DNA of 64,000 nt from Martinezella lusitana (lineage in GTDB: Bacteria > Pseudomonadota > Alphaproteobacteria > Rhizobiales > Rhizobiaceae), in the NCBI RefSeq assembly GCF_900094565.1, contig NZ_FMAF01000006.1:1-64000 (forward strand). Direction: 5' to 3'. Positions 26,768 to 35,791 of the stretch are shown here, in pieces (the stretch's first letter is position 1; every line of letters starts with the position of its first letter). The notes below the pieces were generated by a model. The model was not told the origin of the DNA. It saw nothing but the letters and a program-made list of their open reading frames with translations, and did no database searches. A program made the position numbers and the translations under genes.

Positions 26768-27292
26768 TCAACCCTTCATTTTCAGCGGCAATCCCGCCGC
26801 GATAAAATAGACTTCGGCGCTTGTCGCCGCGATCATCTGGTGCAGCCGGCCGGCATGATCGCGAAATTCGCGCGCCATGCGGTTTTCCGGCACGATGCCG
26901 AGCCCGACCTCGTTGGAGACGAGCACGAGCCGCGCCTTGGCCTTCGGCAAAAATTCGGTAAGAACAGCAAATTCAGCTGCGACGTTTCGTTCGGCCATCA
27001 TCAGATTGGTGACCCACAGCGTCAGGCAATCGACGAGAACAGCGCGGCCATCGCCGTCGATCGCCGCCAGCCGGGCGGTCAGGTCGAGCGGCTCCTCGTG
27101 CGTCGTCCAGAGATCGCCGCGTTCGTTTCGATGCTGCGCGATACGTTCGCGCATTTCGTCGTCCCAGGCTCGTCCGGTCGCCACATAGTGACGGTCAAGG
27201 CCGGTATCCGAGATCAGCGATTCGGCGAATCGGGATTTGCCGGAGCGCGCGCCGCCGAGAACGAAAACAGCGCGGGATTGTGAGGATGGCAT
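26768..27292 (-). CDS. cobP: Bifunctional adenosylcobinamide kinase/guanylyltransferase CobP (CobU)
   Basis: A 174-aa enzyme with the P-loop [12 protein letters not shown] (about 13-24), [15 protein letters not shown] (guanylylation His region), [11 protein letters not shown] and [13 protein letters not shown]. It phosphorylates adenosylcobinamide and transfers GMP to it. First large gene of the cobP-cobW-cobN-cupin-cobO operon, starting 3 bp after a 30-codon open frame and downstream of a cobalamin riboswitch. Confidence 0.94.
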   Translation of the reverse strand: MPSSQSRAVFVLGGARSGKSRFAESLISDTGLDRHYVATGRAWDDEMRERIAQHRNERGDLWTTHEEPLDLTARLAAIDGDGRAVLVDCLTLWVTNLMMAERNVAAEFAVLTEFLPKAKARLVLVSNEVGLGIVPENRMAREFRDHAGRLHQMIAATSAEVYFIAAGLPLKMKG

Positions 27293-27295
27293 GAG

Positions 27296-27388
27296 CTATT
27301 GTCGCCCCCATACGAGGGCACGGAGCCGCGCAACGCGGCTAAGACCGAAAGGGGCGCGCTTACGCGCGAGAAATTCGTTTGGCGCCAT
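27296..27388 (-). CDS. 30-aa open frame between B12 riboswitch and cobP (possible leader peptide)
   Basis: A 30-codon frame starting MAPNEFLARKR and ending RALVWGRQ, with seven arginines. It has a strong ribosome-binding site, GGAGGTT 4 bp before the ATG, better than that of cobP, and ends 3 bp before the cobP ATG. It could be a small protein or a coupling leader that makes cobP translation depend on the riboswitch. No family recognised; coding status is uncertain. Confidence 0.45.
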   Translation of the reverse strand: MAPNEFLARKRAPFGLSRVARLRALVWGRQ

Positions 27389-27442
27389 GACAACCTCCGT
27401 GCTGGCAGCGAGACATGCGTCCCAAGATGGGCGCTGTGCCCG

Positions 27443-27786
27443 GCACGTATGGCAGGTCTCCTGGCTCGCGGTTAAGGCGCAACGAGGGGGCAGACCGAAA
27501 CCGGTCGCCCCCGATCGTGCACCAGCGGATCTTTCTCGCCTTCCCGGCAATGCATCATGAAAAGACGGACGATTCGTAGATATCGGAGGCGTCCAGCCCT
27601 GGTAGATCATGATGCCACACCAGTGGCTTTTCCGGCTTGAAGTTTCTCCGCCTGTTCGCCCCATGCGAACCATCGGCGGGATAGCTGTCAAACCGGACGA
27701 AAGACCCTGACCGCTCTACAGTCGCGGGGTCGGCTGTGATGAGAACGCCCGGATTGGGTCCGCCCCTTCACATTCCCTTTTCATCC
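27443..27786 (-). ncRNA. Cobalamin (AdoCbl) riboswitch upstream of the cobP operon
   Basis: Read on the minus strand, the conserved blocks appear in order: AAAAGGGAATG, then CCGACCCCGCGACTGTAGAG, GTCAGGG, AAGCCACTGG, GCCGGGAAGGCG and the B12 box GCGAGCCAGGAGACCTGCC (around 27451-27469). It spans about 340 nt, longer than usual because of an extended segment between CACTGG and GGGAAGG. It should lower expression of cobP-cobW-cobN-cupin-cobO when adenosylcobalamin is plentiful. The end of the B12 box is about 60 nt from the next start codon, consistent with control of translation. Confidence 0.93.
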
Positions 27787-28011
27787 CATGCGGCATATCG
27801 CCGCTCGGAAACCATTCGTTATGCCGGCAATGATTAGGCTTTCACTTAGTTCAAGTCAATCAAGGACATGGGTGCGACATCGGCTGTCCCAGCCGCGAAA
27901 TCGCCGCATAATCCCGAGAACACATCACTTTTTTTGCCGTATTTCTTTGATGTTAGGAGTTTATAGAGGCTAAGCCCTCATATTCGAGTAGAAACGTATC
28001 GTCCGTCCCCA

Positions 28012-29808
28012 ATGTTGCAGAAATTCCAACCCCGTCGCCTGGGCGTCTTCTCAGCCCTATTCGATCTTGGTCGATTTAGAGCGCTGCTCCGCCGCGGCGA
28101 ACTAGGACTCGTTTTCGCCGGCGCGCTCGTGGGCATCGCGTCCGGCTGCGCCGTTACGGCCATGAGTTTCGTTTCGCGCAAGCTGCACAGCCTCATCTAC
28201 GGGATCACGGATTACGAGCGCCTGAGCTCGGCGGCAGTGGCGATCCCGGACAAATCGGTGGTGCTGATAGCCCCGATAGCCGGCGGCATCATTCTTGGTA
28301 TTCTGCTCTATATTCTTTCACGCACCCGCAAGAAGCCGATGGTCGACCCGATCGAGGCGAATGCACTGCATGGCGGACGCATGTCCTTGACCGACAGCAT
28401 CATCGTCGCCGTGCAGAACCTGATCTCGAATGGGTTCGGCGCCTCCGTCGGGCTTGAGGCGGGCTACACGCAGCTTGCCGCCGGCATCGCTTCGAAGTTC
28501 GGCTACAAGATGCAGATGCGCCGCGCGGATCTGCGCATGCTCGTGGGCTGCGGTGCTGCCGGCGCCATTGCCGCAGCGTTTAACGCACCGCTGACCGGCG
28601 CCTTTTACGCCTTCGAGCTGATCATCGGCACCTATTCCATCCTGACCCTGACGCCCGTCGTCGTCTCGGCCCTGATATCGACGATGATCGCAAGGCTGCT
28701 CGCCGGCGACGACTTCGCCATCGATATCGGCCATTTCGGCACAATAGTGCCGGCGGATTACCTTCCGGCTGTTTTGCTCGGCGCTTTTTGCGCCGGCATC
28801 GGCATCCTGATCATGCAGGGCGTCGCCTGGGTCGAGGAACTGGCGCGCAAGAGCTCGATTGCGCCGCCTTTCCGCCCGGCGCTCGGCGGCCTGTTCGTCG
28901 GCTTGCTGGCTTTGATATCACCCCAGGTTCTATCGGCCGGCCACGGAGCCCTCCATCTCAATCTCTCCACCGATGTAACCTTGTGGGCGCTGGTCAGCCT
29001 TTTCGTTTTGAAATCCCTCGCCTCGGCTGTGTCGATCGGCTCCGGCTTCAGGGGCGGCTTGTTCTTCGCATCGCTGTTCATGGGCGCGCTGCTCGGCAAG
29101 ATTTTCGCCTATTGCGCACCCTATTTCGATCACGCCACGCTGACGCCAGCCGTCTATGCGGTGGTCGGCATGAGTGCGCTTGCCGTTTCGATCATCGGCG
29201 GCCCGCTGACGATGACGTTCCTGGCGCTGGAGATCACCGGCGACTTTCCGATTACCGCGCTGGTCTTGGCTGCTGTCATCACCTCGTCTCTCGTCGTGCG
29301 CACGACCTTCGGCTATTCCTTCGCCACATGGCGCTTCCATCTGCGTGGAGAAAGCATCCGCAGCGCACACGACGTCGGGTGGATCCGCAACCTCACTGTG
29401 GCACGCATGATGCGCCCGGATGTGCATACGGCAAGCGTCGGCATGAGCATCGAGGAATTCCGCAAAGCCTTTCCGATCGGCTCGGCGCAGCGCGTCATTC
29501 TGATCGACGACAAAGAGAAATATTCCGGCATGGTGCTGGTGCCGGATATTTATGCGAGCCCGGTCGAGAAAGATGACGAGGAACATGGCCTTGCCGATTT
29601 CATCCGCCATCGCAACGAATTCCTGCAGCCGCAGATGAACGCCAAGCAGGCCGCAGCCATGTTCGACCAGACGAAGAGCGAAGCGCTCGTGGTCATAAAC
29701 GACCTCATTGAACGCAAGGTCGTGGGGCTGCTGACCGAGAGTTACACATTGCGTCGCTACAGCGAAGAGCTCGACCGCCGCCGTCGCGAGGTTTCCGGCG
29801 AGCTCTAG
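28012..29808 (+). CDS. ClC-family chloride channel/antiporter with CBS domains
   Basis: A 598-aa membrane protein: short N-terminus, ten or more hydrophobic segments to about residue 440, then a pair of CBS-like domains (ARMMRPDVHT near 465 to the end). The segment GFGASVGLEAGYTQ is the gating-glutamate loop. It keeps the Glu but has LEAG where GREGP is usual. GSGFRGGLFFASLFMGALLG is the second signature. It is expected to move chloride or another anion with proton exchange. The stop codon TAG is supplied by the adjacent repeat. Confidence 0.9.
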   Translation: MLQKFQPRRLGVFSALFDLGRFRALLRRGELGLVFAGALVGIASGCAVTAMSFVSRKLHSLIYGITDYERLSSAAVAIPDKSVVLIAPIAGGIILGILLYILSRTRKKPMVDPIEANALHGGRMSLTDSIIVAVQNLISNGFGASVGLEAGYTQLAAGIASKFGYKMQMRRADLRMLVGCGAAGAIAAAFNAPLTGAFYAFELIIGTYSILTLTPVVVSALISTMIARLLAGDDFAIDIGHFGTIVPADYLPAVLLGAFCAGIGILIMQGVAWVEELARKSSIAPPFRPALGGLFVGLLALISPQVLSAGHGALHLNLSTDVTLWALVSLFVLKSLASAVSIGSGFRGGLFFASLFMGALLGKIFAYCAPYFDHATLTPAVYAVVGMSALAVSIIGGPLTMTFLALEITGDFPITALVLAAVITSSLVVRTTFGYSFATWRFHLRGESIRSAHDVGWIRNLTVARMMRPDVHTASVGMSIEEFRKAFPIGSAQRVILIDDKEKYSGMVLVPDIYASPVEKDDEEHGLADFIRHRNEFLQPQMNAKQAAAMFDQTKSEALVVINDLIERKVVGLLTESYTLRRYSEELDRRRREVSGEL

Positions 29809-29910
29809 AGCCGTTAAGCGGCTCATGGAATCGCTAAACAGCTTTAGATTATTGTTTTTACGCACTTCCGGACGGAAAACCGTTGCGCACTTTTCCTGGA
29901 ATTGCCCTAG
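29803..29910 (-). repeat. ~105-bp RIME-like intergenic palindromic repeat, copy 2
   Basis: Reverse-complement copy of the element at 273-377, with the shared blocks CAATTCCAGGAAAAGTGCG, CGGTTTTCCGTCCGG and AAAAACAATA. It fills the gap between two convergent genes; its ends provide the TAG stops of both the ClC gene and cobQ. It may fold and act as a bidirectional terminator. Confidence 0.75.
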
Positions 29911-31361
29911 CTGACAAGGCTGTCGAGCCAGGCAGGATCGAGGACGCCTTCCAGTTCGGTCGCGATCTCGTCCAGCGCCGCGTCGACGCCCGCGCGGTAG
30001 CCCGTCCGCTCGCCGTTAAGGCCGAAGCTTTCGAGCAGTCTTGCCCGGTACGCATCGCTGCCGAAAAGCCCGTGCAGGTATGTCCCCATGACGCGGCCGT
30101 CGGGCGACAGCGCTCCGTCCGGCCGGCCATCGATGACGGTCGAGGGGCGATCACAATCCGGGCCGCTGGTCACGCCGAGATGGATTTCGTAGCCGGACAG
30201 CGGCACGTCGTATTCCCTGGAGAAAGCCTGGCTGTTGCGGACGGTCTTTTCAGGCGCCATTTCCGTCTCGATATCCAGCAGGCCAAGTCCGGGCGTCTCC
30301 GTCACCGATCCTTCGATGCCGAGCGGATCAAAGACCATGCGGCCGAGCATCTGATAACCGCCGCAAATCCCGATGACGCGGCCGCCGCGGCGCATATGGG
30401 CGGCAATATCAACATCCCATCCCTGTTCCCGCAGATCGAGCAGGTCACCGATTGTCGACTTCGACCCCGGCAAAACCACAAGGCCCGCATCATCAGGCAG
30501 CCGTTCACCGGCCCGGACGAAGACGAGATCGACGTCGGGTTCGGCTCGCAGCGGATCGAGGTCGTCGAAATTCGCAATGCGTGACAGCACCGGCACGGCA
30601 ATTTTCAAGGCGCCGGAGGAGCCCCGTGTGAGCCGTTCCAGCACAACGGAATCCTCGGCAGGAAGGCGGCCGGCCGCCTTCAGCCACGGCACGATGCCAT
30701 GACACGGCCAGCCGGTGAACGTGCCGATCGCGTCTATGCCCTCTCCAAACAGCGAGACATCGCCGCGAAACTTGTTGATGAGGTAGCCGCGGATCATGCG
30801 CCGATCCTCTTCCGGCAAGATATGATAGGTACCCACCAGCGACGCGATGACGCCGCCGCGGTCGATATCGCCGACCAGCACCACAGGCACGTTGGCGCGG
30901 GTGGCAAAGCCCATATTGGCGATATCGCCCCGCCTGAGATTGATTTCGGCAGGCGAACCGGCGCCCTCGACGATGACAAGGTCGGTTCCAGCGCGCATGG
31001 CCGCGAAGCTTTCCAAGACGGCGCCGAGCAGCTGCGGCTTGAGCGCCTGATAGTCCCTGCCCTTCGCATGCCCCCAGACCTTGCCCTGCACGATGATCTG
31101 GCTGCCCGTCTCCGATTGCGGCTTCAGCAGCACCGGGTTCATATGCACGGATGACGGAACGCGCGCCGCCAGCGATTGCAGCCACTGGGCGCGGCCGATC
31201 TCACCGCCATCTTCGGCAACGGCGGCATTGTTGGACATGTTCTGCGGCTTGAAGGGACGGACCCTGACACCTCTGTTGGCGAACAGGCGGCACAGCCCGG
31301 CGACCAATACCGTTTTTCCGACATCGGAGCCGGTTCCCTGCAGCATGATCGCCTTCGTCAT
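29907..31361 (-). CDS. cobQ: Cobyric acid synthase CobQ
   Basis: A 484-aa glutamine-dependent amidase for four side chains of adenosylcobyrinic acid a,c-diamide. The N-terminal BioD-like domain has GTGSDVGKT at 9-17 and RPFKPQNMSNN. The C-terminal glutaminase domain has the nucleophile Cys in IGICGGYQMLGR and a catalytic His in GTYLHGLF near the end. Single-gene unit, convergent with the ClC gene. No riboswitch is visible upstream. Confidence 0.95.
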   Translation of the reverse strand: MTKAIMLQGTGSDVGKTVLVAGLCRLFANRGVRVRPFKPQNMSNNAAVAEDGGEIGRAQWLQSLAARVPSSVHMNPVLLKPQSETGSQIIVQGKVWGHAKGRDYQALKPQLLGAVLESFAAMRAGTDLVIVEGAGSPAEINLRRGDIANMGFATRANVPVVLVGDIDRGGVIASLVGTYHILPEEDRRMIRGYLINKFRGDVSLFGEGIDAIGTFTGWPCHGIVPWLKAAGRLPAEDSVVLERLTRGSSGALKIAVPVLSRIANFDDLDPLRAEPDVDLVFVRAGERLPDDAGLVVLPGSKSTIGDLLDLREQGWDVDIAAHMRRGGRVIGICGGYQMLGRMVFDPLGIEGSVTETPGLGLLDIETEMAPEKTVRNSQAFSREYDVPLSGYEIHLGVTSGPDCDRPSTVIDGRPDGALSPDGRVMGTYLHGLFGSDAYRARLLESFGLNGERTGYRAGVDAALDEIATELEGVLDPAWLDSLVS

Positions 31362-31597
31362 TCTTCATCGCTCCGAGATGCTACAGCCCCTGAAAACACG
31401 GAATTTTGCCTTGATTTCGCCGCGATCCCCAACGGCCTGAAGCCACCGGCACGATACAAAAATACATCACGTCGCACCATGCTCTATTTGCGACATCGGA
31501 TGACGATTTCATCCATTGTTAGTTATACTGAAGAGGATTATCTCCACCGCGAAAACAAACACCGAAAACCGGCCGTTTCGGCCTGGAGGATACCCCG
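31362..31597. other. Intergenic region upstream of cobQ and of the 47-aa ORF
   Basis: About 235 bp between divergent units. I see no B12 box. A CCGAAA/TTTCGG inverted repeat sits at about 31562-31581, just before the ribosome-binding site of the small ORF. Confidence 0.4.
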
Positions 31598-31741
31598 ATG
31601 CTCTTCATCTTCAACAGACAGAATTCCATCCAGATCGCCTGGAATGGCAAACTGCCGGCAAACCGCCCTGATACCCGCCTGCAGCAGCTTGATACGCGTT
31701 TCGGCACAGTCGGCTTCATCCGGACCTATAACGTCGGTTGA
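31598..31741 (+). CDS. Possible 47-aa small protein with its own terminator
   Basis: Starts MLFIFNRQNSIQIAWNGKLP and ends FIRTYNVG. No family recognised. Support is contextual: GGAGG 7 bp before the ATG, and a strong rho-independent terminator 33 bp after the stop, in an otherwise gene-free stretch. It has no signal peptide and is mildly basic. It could instead be part of a small RNA with a chance frame. Confidence 0.4.
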   Translation: MLFIFNRQNSIQIAWNGKLPANRPDTRLQQLDTRFGTVGFIRTYNVG

Positions 31742-31773
31742 TAGCCGGTCAAGCCTCAGGTCCTGCGCACGAC

Positions 31774-31811
31774 AAGCCGCCAAGCGACCGCATCGGCGGC
31801 TTTATTTTTTC
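31774..31811 (+). terminator. Rho-independent terminator after the 47-aa ORF
   Basis: AAGCCGCC - 13 nt - GGCGGCTT followed by TATTTTTTC. A strong 8-bp GC-rich stem with a T-run. Nothing else on the plus strand nearby needs it, which implies a short transcript ending here. Confidence 0.75.
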
Positions 31812-32571
31812 ATTCCATATGGGGAAATAAAATCCGGCATTGGCCGGAAGCCGGCTATCCACCCCACGGTCGCCTCCCTGGAACGCGGCGGCCATAAAAC
31901 GCGAAAACCGCGCGATCCGAGGATCAACGCGGTTTGCCAAAAACGCCGGCTCCCTTGCACAAACGCCGCAAGGTTCGCTTTCTCCGGTACGCACTACCTA
32001 AGCCGAAGAAGCAGCGGTGTCCCCCGCCACGCATCGATTGATAAACCGACATCGTTACCGGAGCGTTATTAATTGCTTAAATAAGAATGAATCCGAAAAT
32101 TTTTTGAAAATTTTCTCATTCTCGTTGCGAAATCGCAAACGACGCAAATGGAATAGAAAACGTCTTTCAAGGACGCGATATTTTAGCGGTATTTAACTTC
32201 GCCTATGCTTTAAAGCTTCGTTGAAGCCTCGCAATGCCCATTTTGCAGCCGCGAATAGTAGAAAATAGGCTAATTCAGGCGCTTATATAAGCTTCTCCAA
32301 CAGGCGCGATAAGTTCAATCAGCCGACAGACTGTTGATTTCTTCATTCAAATCCTTACGCTGCTCGCTGTCGATGTAGAAAATGCTCGGCCGCGACAGGG
32401 TTCCGCGGTCGCAAAAAGACCAGATGCACGACAGCAGCAAAGGGGACCGTGCGGGCGTCGTCAGCGGCGTATGAACGGTTGTGGTTGAACCGCGCTGACG
32501 GGGATCGACAGACACCATATCCGCTTGGAGTCGATTTCCGTAACGTAACGAGAAATTGGGAGACATTATCA
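31812..32571. other. Long leader/intergenic region upstream of the betaine-type binding protein gene
   Basis: About 760 bp without a convincing gene. It holds a stem-loop AAACCGCG - 15 nt - CGCGGTTT at 31905-31935 that on the minus strand is followed by a T-rich run. There is an AT-rich block around 32070-32310 and an inverted repeat TTGCGA-AA-TCGCAA at 32125-32138. The AT-rich block is the likely promoter of the ABC transporter. Open frames here lack ribosome-binding sites. Confidence 0.5.
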
Positions 32572-33570
32572 ATGAAGAAGCTTCTCGCTTCCGCCATCTT
32601 CGCATTCGGCGCCTACGCTTTGGCTGGCTCGGCGCACGCCGCGGAATGCGGCGATGTATCGATCGCCGAAATGAATTGGGCCTCTGCCGGCGTTGCCGCT
32701 CAGGTCGACAAGATCATCCTTCAGAATGGCTATGGCTGTAACGTCACACTGGTAACCGGCGACACGCAGCCGACCTTCACCTCCATGAACGAAAAGGGCC
32801 AACCCGACGTCGCGCCCGAGCTTTGGGTCAACGCAGTACGCACCGCGCTCGACAAGGCCGTGTCCGAAGGTCGTCTGATCGAGGCAGCGCCGCTCCTGAG
32901 CGATGGCGGCGTCGAGGGCTGGTGGATTCCGAAATTCCTCGCCGACGCGCATCCCGACATCAAGACCGTTCAGGACGCGCTGAAGCATCCGGAACTCTTC
33001 CCCGCCCCCGAGGATTCTTCCAAGGGCGCGGTATACAATTGCCCGGCAGGCTGGAACTGCCAGATCTCGACCGCCAATCTCTACAAGGCGCTCGGTGCAG
33101 AGAAGCTCGGCTTTACGTTGGTCGATACCGGCTCTGCCGCGGGTCTTGACGGCTCGATCGCCAACGCTTTCGAAAAGAAGATCGGCTGGTTCGGCTACTA
33201 TTGGGCACCGACAGCCATCCTCGGCAAGTACGAAATGGTGCGTCTGAGCTTCGGCGTCCCGCACGACAAGAAGGAATGGGATGCCTGCACGGCGATCCAG
33301 GATTGCGCCAATCCGAAGGTGAATTCCTATCCGGTTTCGGACGTCTACACGGTCGTAACGAAGGCTTTCGCATCCAAGGCTGGCATTGCCATGGATTACG
33401 TCAAGACCCGCAAATGGGACAATGGCACGGTTGGCAAGGTTCTGGCCTGGATGACGGACAATCAGGGCACGAACGAAGACGGTGCGAAGTACTTCCTGAA
33501 GACCTACCCCGATATGTGGACCAAGTGGGTTTCTCCAGACGTCGCCACCAAGGTCAAGGCTTCGCTCTAA
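32572..33570 (+). CDS. Glycine betaine-type ABC transporter substrate-binding protein
   Basis: A 332-aa periplasmic protein of the OpuAC/ProX class. The signal peptide ends at AHA-AE (about residue 23) and the mature part begins CGDVSIAEMNWASAGVAAQ. Tryptophan- and tyrosine-rich segments (PELWVNAV, EGWWIPKF, IGWFGYYWAP) could form the aromatic cage that binds quaternary ammonium groups. It may bind glycine betaine, proline betaine or a related compound; sequence alone does not decide. The ATG follows GGGAGA. The longer upstream frame precedes the signal peptide and is rejected. Confidence 0.87.
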   Translation: MKKLLASAIFAFGAYALAGSAHAAECGDVSIAEMNWASAGVAAQVDKIILQNGYGCNVTLVTGDTQPTFTSMNEKGQPDVAPELWVNAVRTALDKAVSEGRLIEAAPLLSDGGVEGWWIPKFLADAHPDIKTVQDALKHPELFPAPEDSSKGAVYNCPAGWNCQISTANLYKALGAEKLGFTLVDTGSAAGLDGSIANAFEKKIGWFGYYWAPTAILGKYEMVRLSFGVPHDKKEWDACTAIQDCANPKVNSYPVSDVYTVVTKAFASKAGIAMDYVKTRKWDNGTVGKVLAWMTDNQGTNEDGAKYFLKTYPDMWTKWVSPDVATKVKASL

Positions 33571-33582
33571 TCCGCACGAATG

Positions 33583-33620
33583 AATCGGCGGCAGGCCTGC
33601 GTCTGTCGCCGATTTTATAT
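33583..33620 (+). terminator. Stem-loop between binding-protein and permease genes
   Basis: AATCGGCG - 16 nt - CGCCGATT followed by TTATATT. An 8-bp stem with a weak T-run. Such intercistronic attenuators keep binding protein in excess over permease. Confidence 0.55.
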
Positions 33621-33813
33621 TCGCCGGATGCGACTGACACTCATACCGACAGACCGACGCGGCCACAGGTCGCAACGAGTGCAGATTGGCGGCGGCAAAT
33701 GTAGTAAGAATTAAAAAGCAGCCTGAAGAACCGGTCGCAGCGCTGCAACACCGTCCGTACATGAAGGCCACATGCACTGACAGGGACAGAGCCGGACAAA
33801 GAAGGGGAAATAC

Positions 33814-34725
33814 ATGGCTATTCAGTGTACGATCCTGCCAGATGTGCTTTGCAATTTTCCGGCAATAGACGAATCGCTCATACGCCTCGCACGCAAGAAT
33901 ATCGACGATGGGTTCAGGGCATCCGTGCGCGCCTACGGCAATATCATCGACGCCATAGTTCAGCCGCTGCAATGGTTTCTGAACTATCTGGAATGGCTCT
34001 TCACCAACACGCCGTGGTTCATCGTGCTTCTCGTCATGATGCTCGTTGTCTACGCCGCCAGCCGCAACCTCAAGATCGTCATAGGCACTGCGATATCGAT
34101 GACCCTCATCGGCGTCTGCGGCCTCTGGGGCGACACCATGATAACGCTTGCGATGGTGACCGTCTGTACGCTCATCGCCATCGTCATCGGCCTGCCGATC
34201 GGCATACTGATGGCCCGCTCCGACCGGATGCAGTCGATCGTCAATCCGATCCTCGACGTGATGCAGACGATGCCGAGCTTCGTCTATCTTATTCCCGTTG
34301 TGGTGATTTTCGGCATTGGAAAGGTTCCTGGCCTTATCGCTGTCGTCATCTATGCCGTCCCGCCGATGATCCGGTTGACCAATCTCGGCATTCGCCTGGT
34401 GGACAAGGAGGTGCTGGAAGCCGCCGATGCTTTTGGCTCGTCGCATCGCCAGAAGCTTTTCAACGTGCAGATCCCGCTCGCGTTGCCCACCATCATGGCA
34501 GGCATCAACCAGACCATCATGATGTCGCTTGCCATGGTCGTGGTCGCATCGATGGTCGGCGTCGGCGGTCTCGGCAAGAACACGCTGCAGGCGATCAACA
34601 ACCAGTTCTTCACGGTCGGCTTCCTCAACGGTTTCGCGCTGGTCGCAATCGCCATCATTTTCGACCGCACGAGCCAGGCCTACGGCAGAAGGCTCCAGAA
34701 GCACTCGGAGGTCATTCATGGCTAG
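33814..34725 (+). CDS. Betaine-type ABC transporter permease (ProW-like)
   Basis: A 303-aa inner-membrane permease with about six or seven hydrophobic segments. The BPD permease EAA loop reads EVLEAADAFGSSHRQKLFNV, followed by QIPLALPTIMAGINQ. The N-terminal ~70 residues resemble the long ProW leader. ATG preceded by AAGGGGA. It overlaps the ATPase gene start by 8 bp. Confidence 0.9.
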   Translation: MAIQCTILPDVLCNFPAIDESLIRLARKNIDDGFRASVRAYGNIIDAIVQPLQWFLNYLEWLFTNTPWFIVLLVMMLVVYAASRNLKIVIGTAISMTLIGVCGLWGDTMITLAMVTVCTLIAIVIGLPIGILMARSDRMQSIVNPILDVMQTMPSFVYLIPVVVIFGIGKVPGLIAVVIYAVPPMIRLTNLGIRLVDKEVLEAADAFGSSHRQKLFNVQIPLALPTIMAGINQTIMMSLAMVVVASMVGVGGLGKNTLQAINNQFFTVGFLNGFALVAIAIIFDRTSQAYGRRLQKHSEVIHG

Positions 34726-35770
34726 TCACGCGATCCAGATCAAAAGCCTCTACAAAATCTTCGGTCCGCGCGGGCGCGACTTTGTCGACATGGTCAAGAA
34801 CGGCATCAGCAAGACCGAACTCAACGAGACTCATGGTCACGTGCTCGGCCTGCAGGACATCAACATTGACATGCCGGCCGGCGCCATCACCGTCGTCATG
34901 GGCCTTTCCGGCTCCGGCAAATCGACGCTGATCCGTCATATCAACAGGCTGATCGAGCCGACCGCCGGCGAAGTGCTCTATGACGGCATCGACGTCTGCA
35001 AAATGAACGAAAACGCCCTGCGTGAATTCCGCCGTCACAAGACGGCGATGGTGTTTCAGAAATTCGCTTTGCTGCCGCATCGCACGGTCATCGAAAACAC
35101 CATTTACGGCCTGGACATTCAGTGCGTGCCCCGTGCTGAAGGCGAGAAGAAGGGACAATACTGGATCGAACGCGTCGGCCTCAAAGGTTTCGAAAGGCAC
35201 TATCCGAACCAGCTCTCCGGCGGCATGCAGCAGCGCGTGGGGCTCGCCCGCGCCCTGACCAATGACGCCGATATCCTGCTGATGGACGAAGCTTATTCGG
35301 CGCTCGATCCGCTCATCCGCGTGGACATGCAGAGCGTGCTGCTCGACCTGCAAAAAGAGCTGAAGAAGACCGTCGTCTTCATCACCCACGATCTCGACGA
35401 GGCACTCCGCCTCGGCGACAAGATCGCGATTCTGCGCGACGGCAAGGTCGTGCAGCAGGGAAGCGGCCAAGAGATCGTGCTGAAACCCGCGGACGACTAC
35501 ATCACCGCCTTCGTCAAGGAAGTGAACCGCGGTCGTATCATCCAGGCTCAGACCATCATGAAGCCGCTCGCCGGTGACCCCGGCGGCAGCCGCGTACCCG
35601 GCGATATGACGCTGGAAATCGCCGCCAAACGGATAACCGACGCCGGACACACCGGAGCCGTCGTCACCGATGCCGGTGGCAAGCCCATCGGTGCGATAGA
35701 CCTGCAAAGCATCATCTCCGCCATGGTGACGCCGACAACCCATGACGCGGCGCAGATGGCGGCGGCTTAA
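34718..35770 (+). CDS. Betaine-type ABC transporter ATPase with CBS domain (ProV-like)
   Basis: A 350-aa ATPase of the OpuA/ProV type. It has the family's N-terminal insertion after IKSLYKIFGPRGR, Walker A GLSGSGKST near 65, signature LSGGMQQRVGLARAL, Walker B ILLMDEAYSALD, and a C-terminal CBS-like region (MTLEIAAKRITDAGHTG) that in OpuA senses ionic strength. Completes the three-gene importer. A strong terminator follows. Confidence 0.9.
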   Translation: MASHAIQIKSLYKIFGPRGRDFVDMVKNGISKTELNETHGHVLGLQDINIDMPAGAITVVMGLSGSGKSTLIRHINRLIEPTAGEVLYDGIDVCKMNENALREFRRHKTAMVFQKFALLPHRTVIENTIYGLDIQCVPRAEGEKKGQYWIERVGLKGFERHYPNQLSGGMQQRVGLARALTNDADILLMDEAYSALDPLIRVDMQSVLLDLQKELKKTVVFITHDLDEALRLGDKIAILRDGKVVQQGSGQEIVLKPADDYITAFVKEVNRGRIIQAQTIMKPLAGDPGGSRVPGDMTLEIAAKRITDAGHTGAVVTDAGGKPIGAIDLQSIISAMVTPTTHDAAQMAAA

Positions 35771-35791
35771 AGACCTCCTTGTCTAACAAAG

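Noticed and set aside
27296..27691. 131-codon minus-strand frame across the cobalamin riboswitch
   Set aside because: Most of it is the conserved riboswitch RNA. Only the last 30 codons, with their own ribosome-binding site, are kept as a possible gene.
31749..31994. 81-codon minus-strand frame in the gene-poor region
   Set aside because: No ribosome-binding site or family features; it overlaps terminator and stem-loop structures.
32569..34719. 716-codon open frame on the minus strand
   Set aside because: It lies antisense to the well-supported binding-protein and permease genes, has no family features and shows the His/Asp/Arg-rich composition typical of antisense frames in GC-rich DNA.
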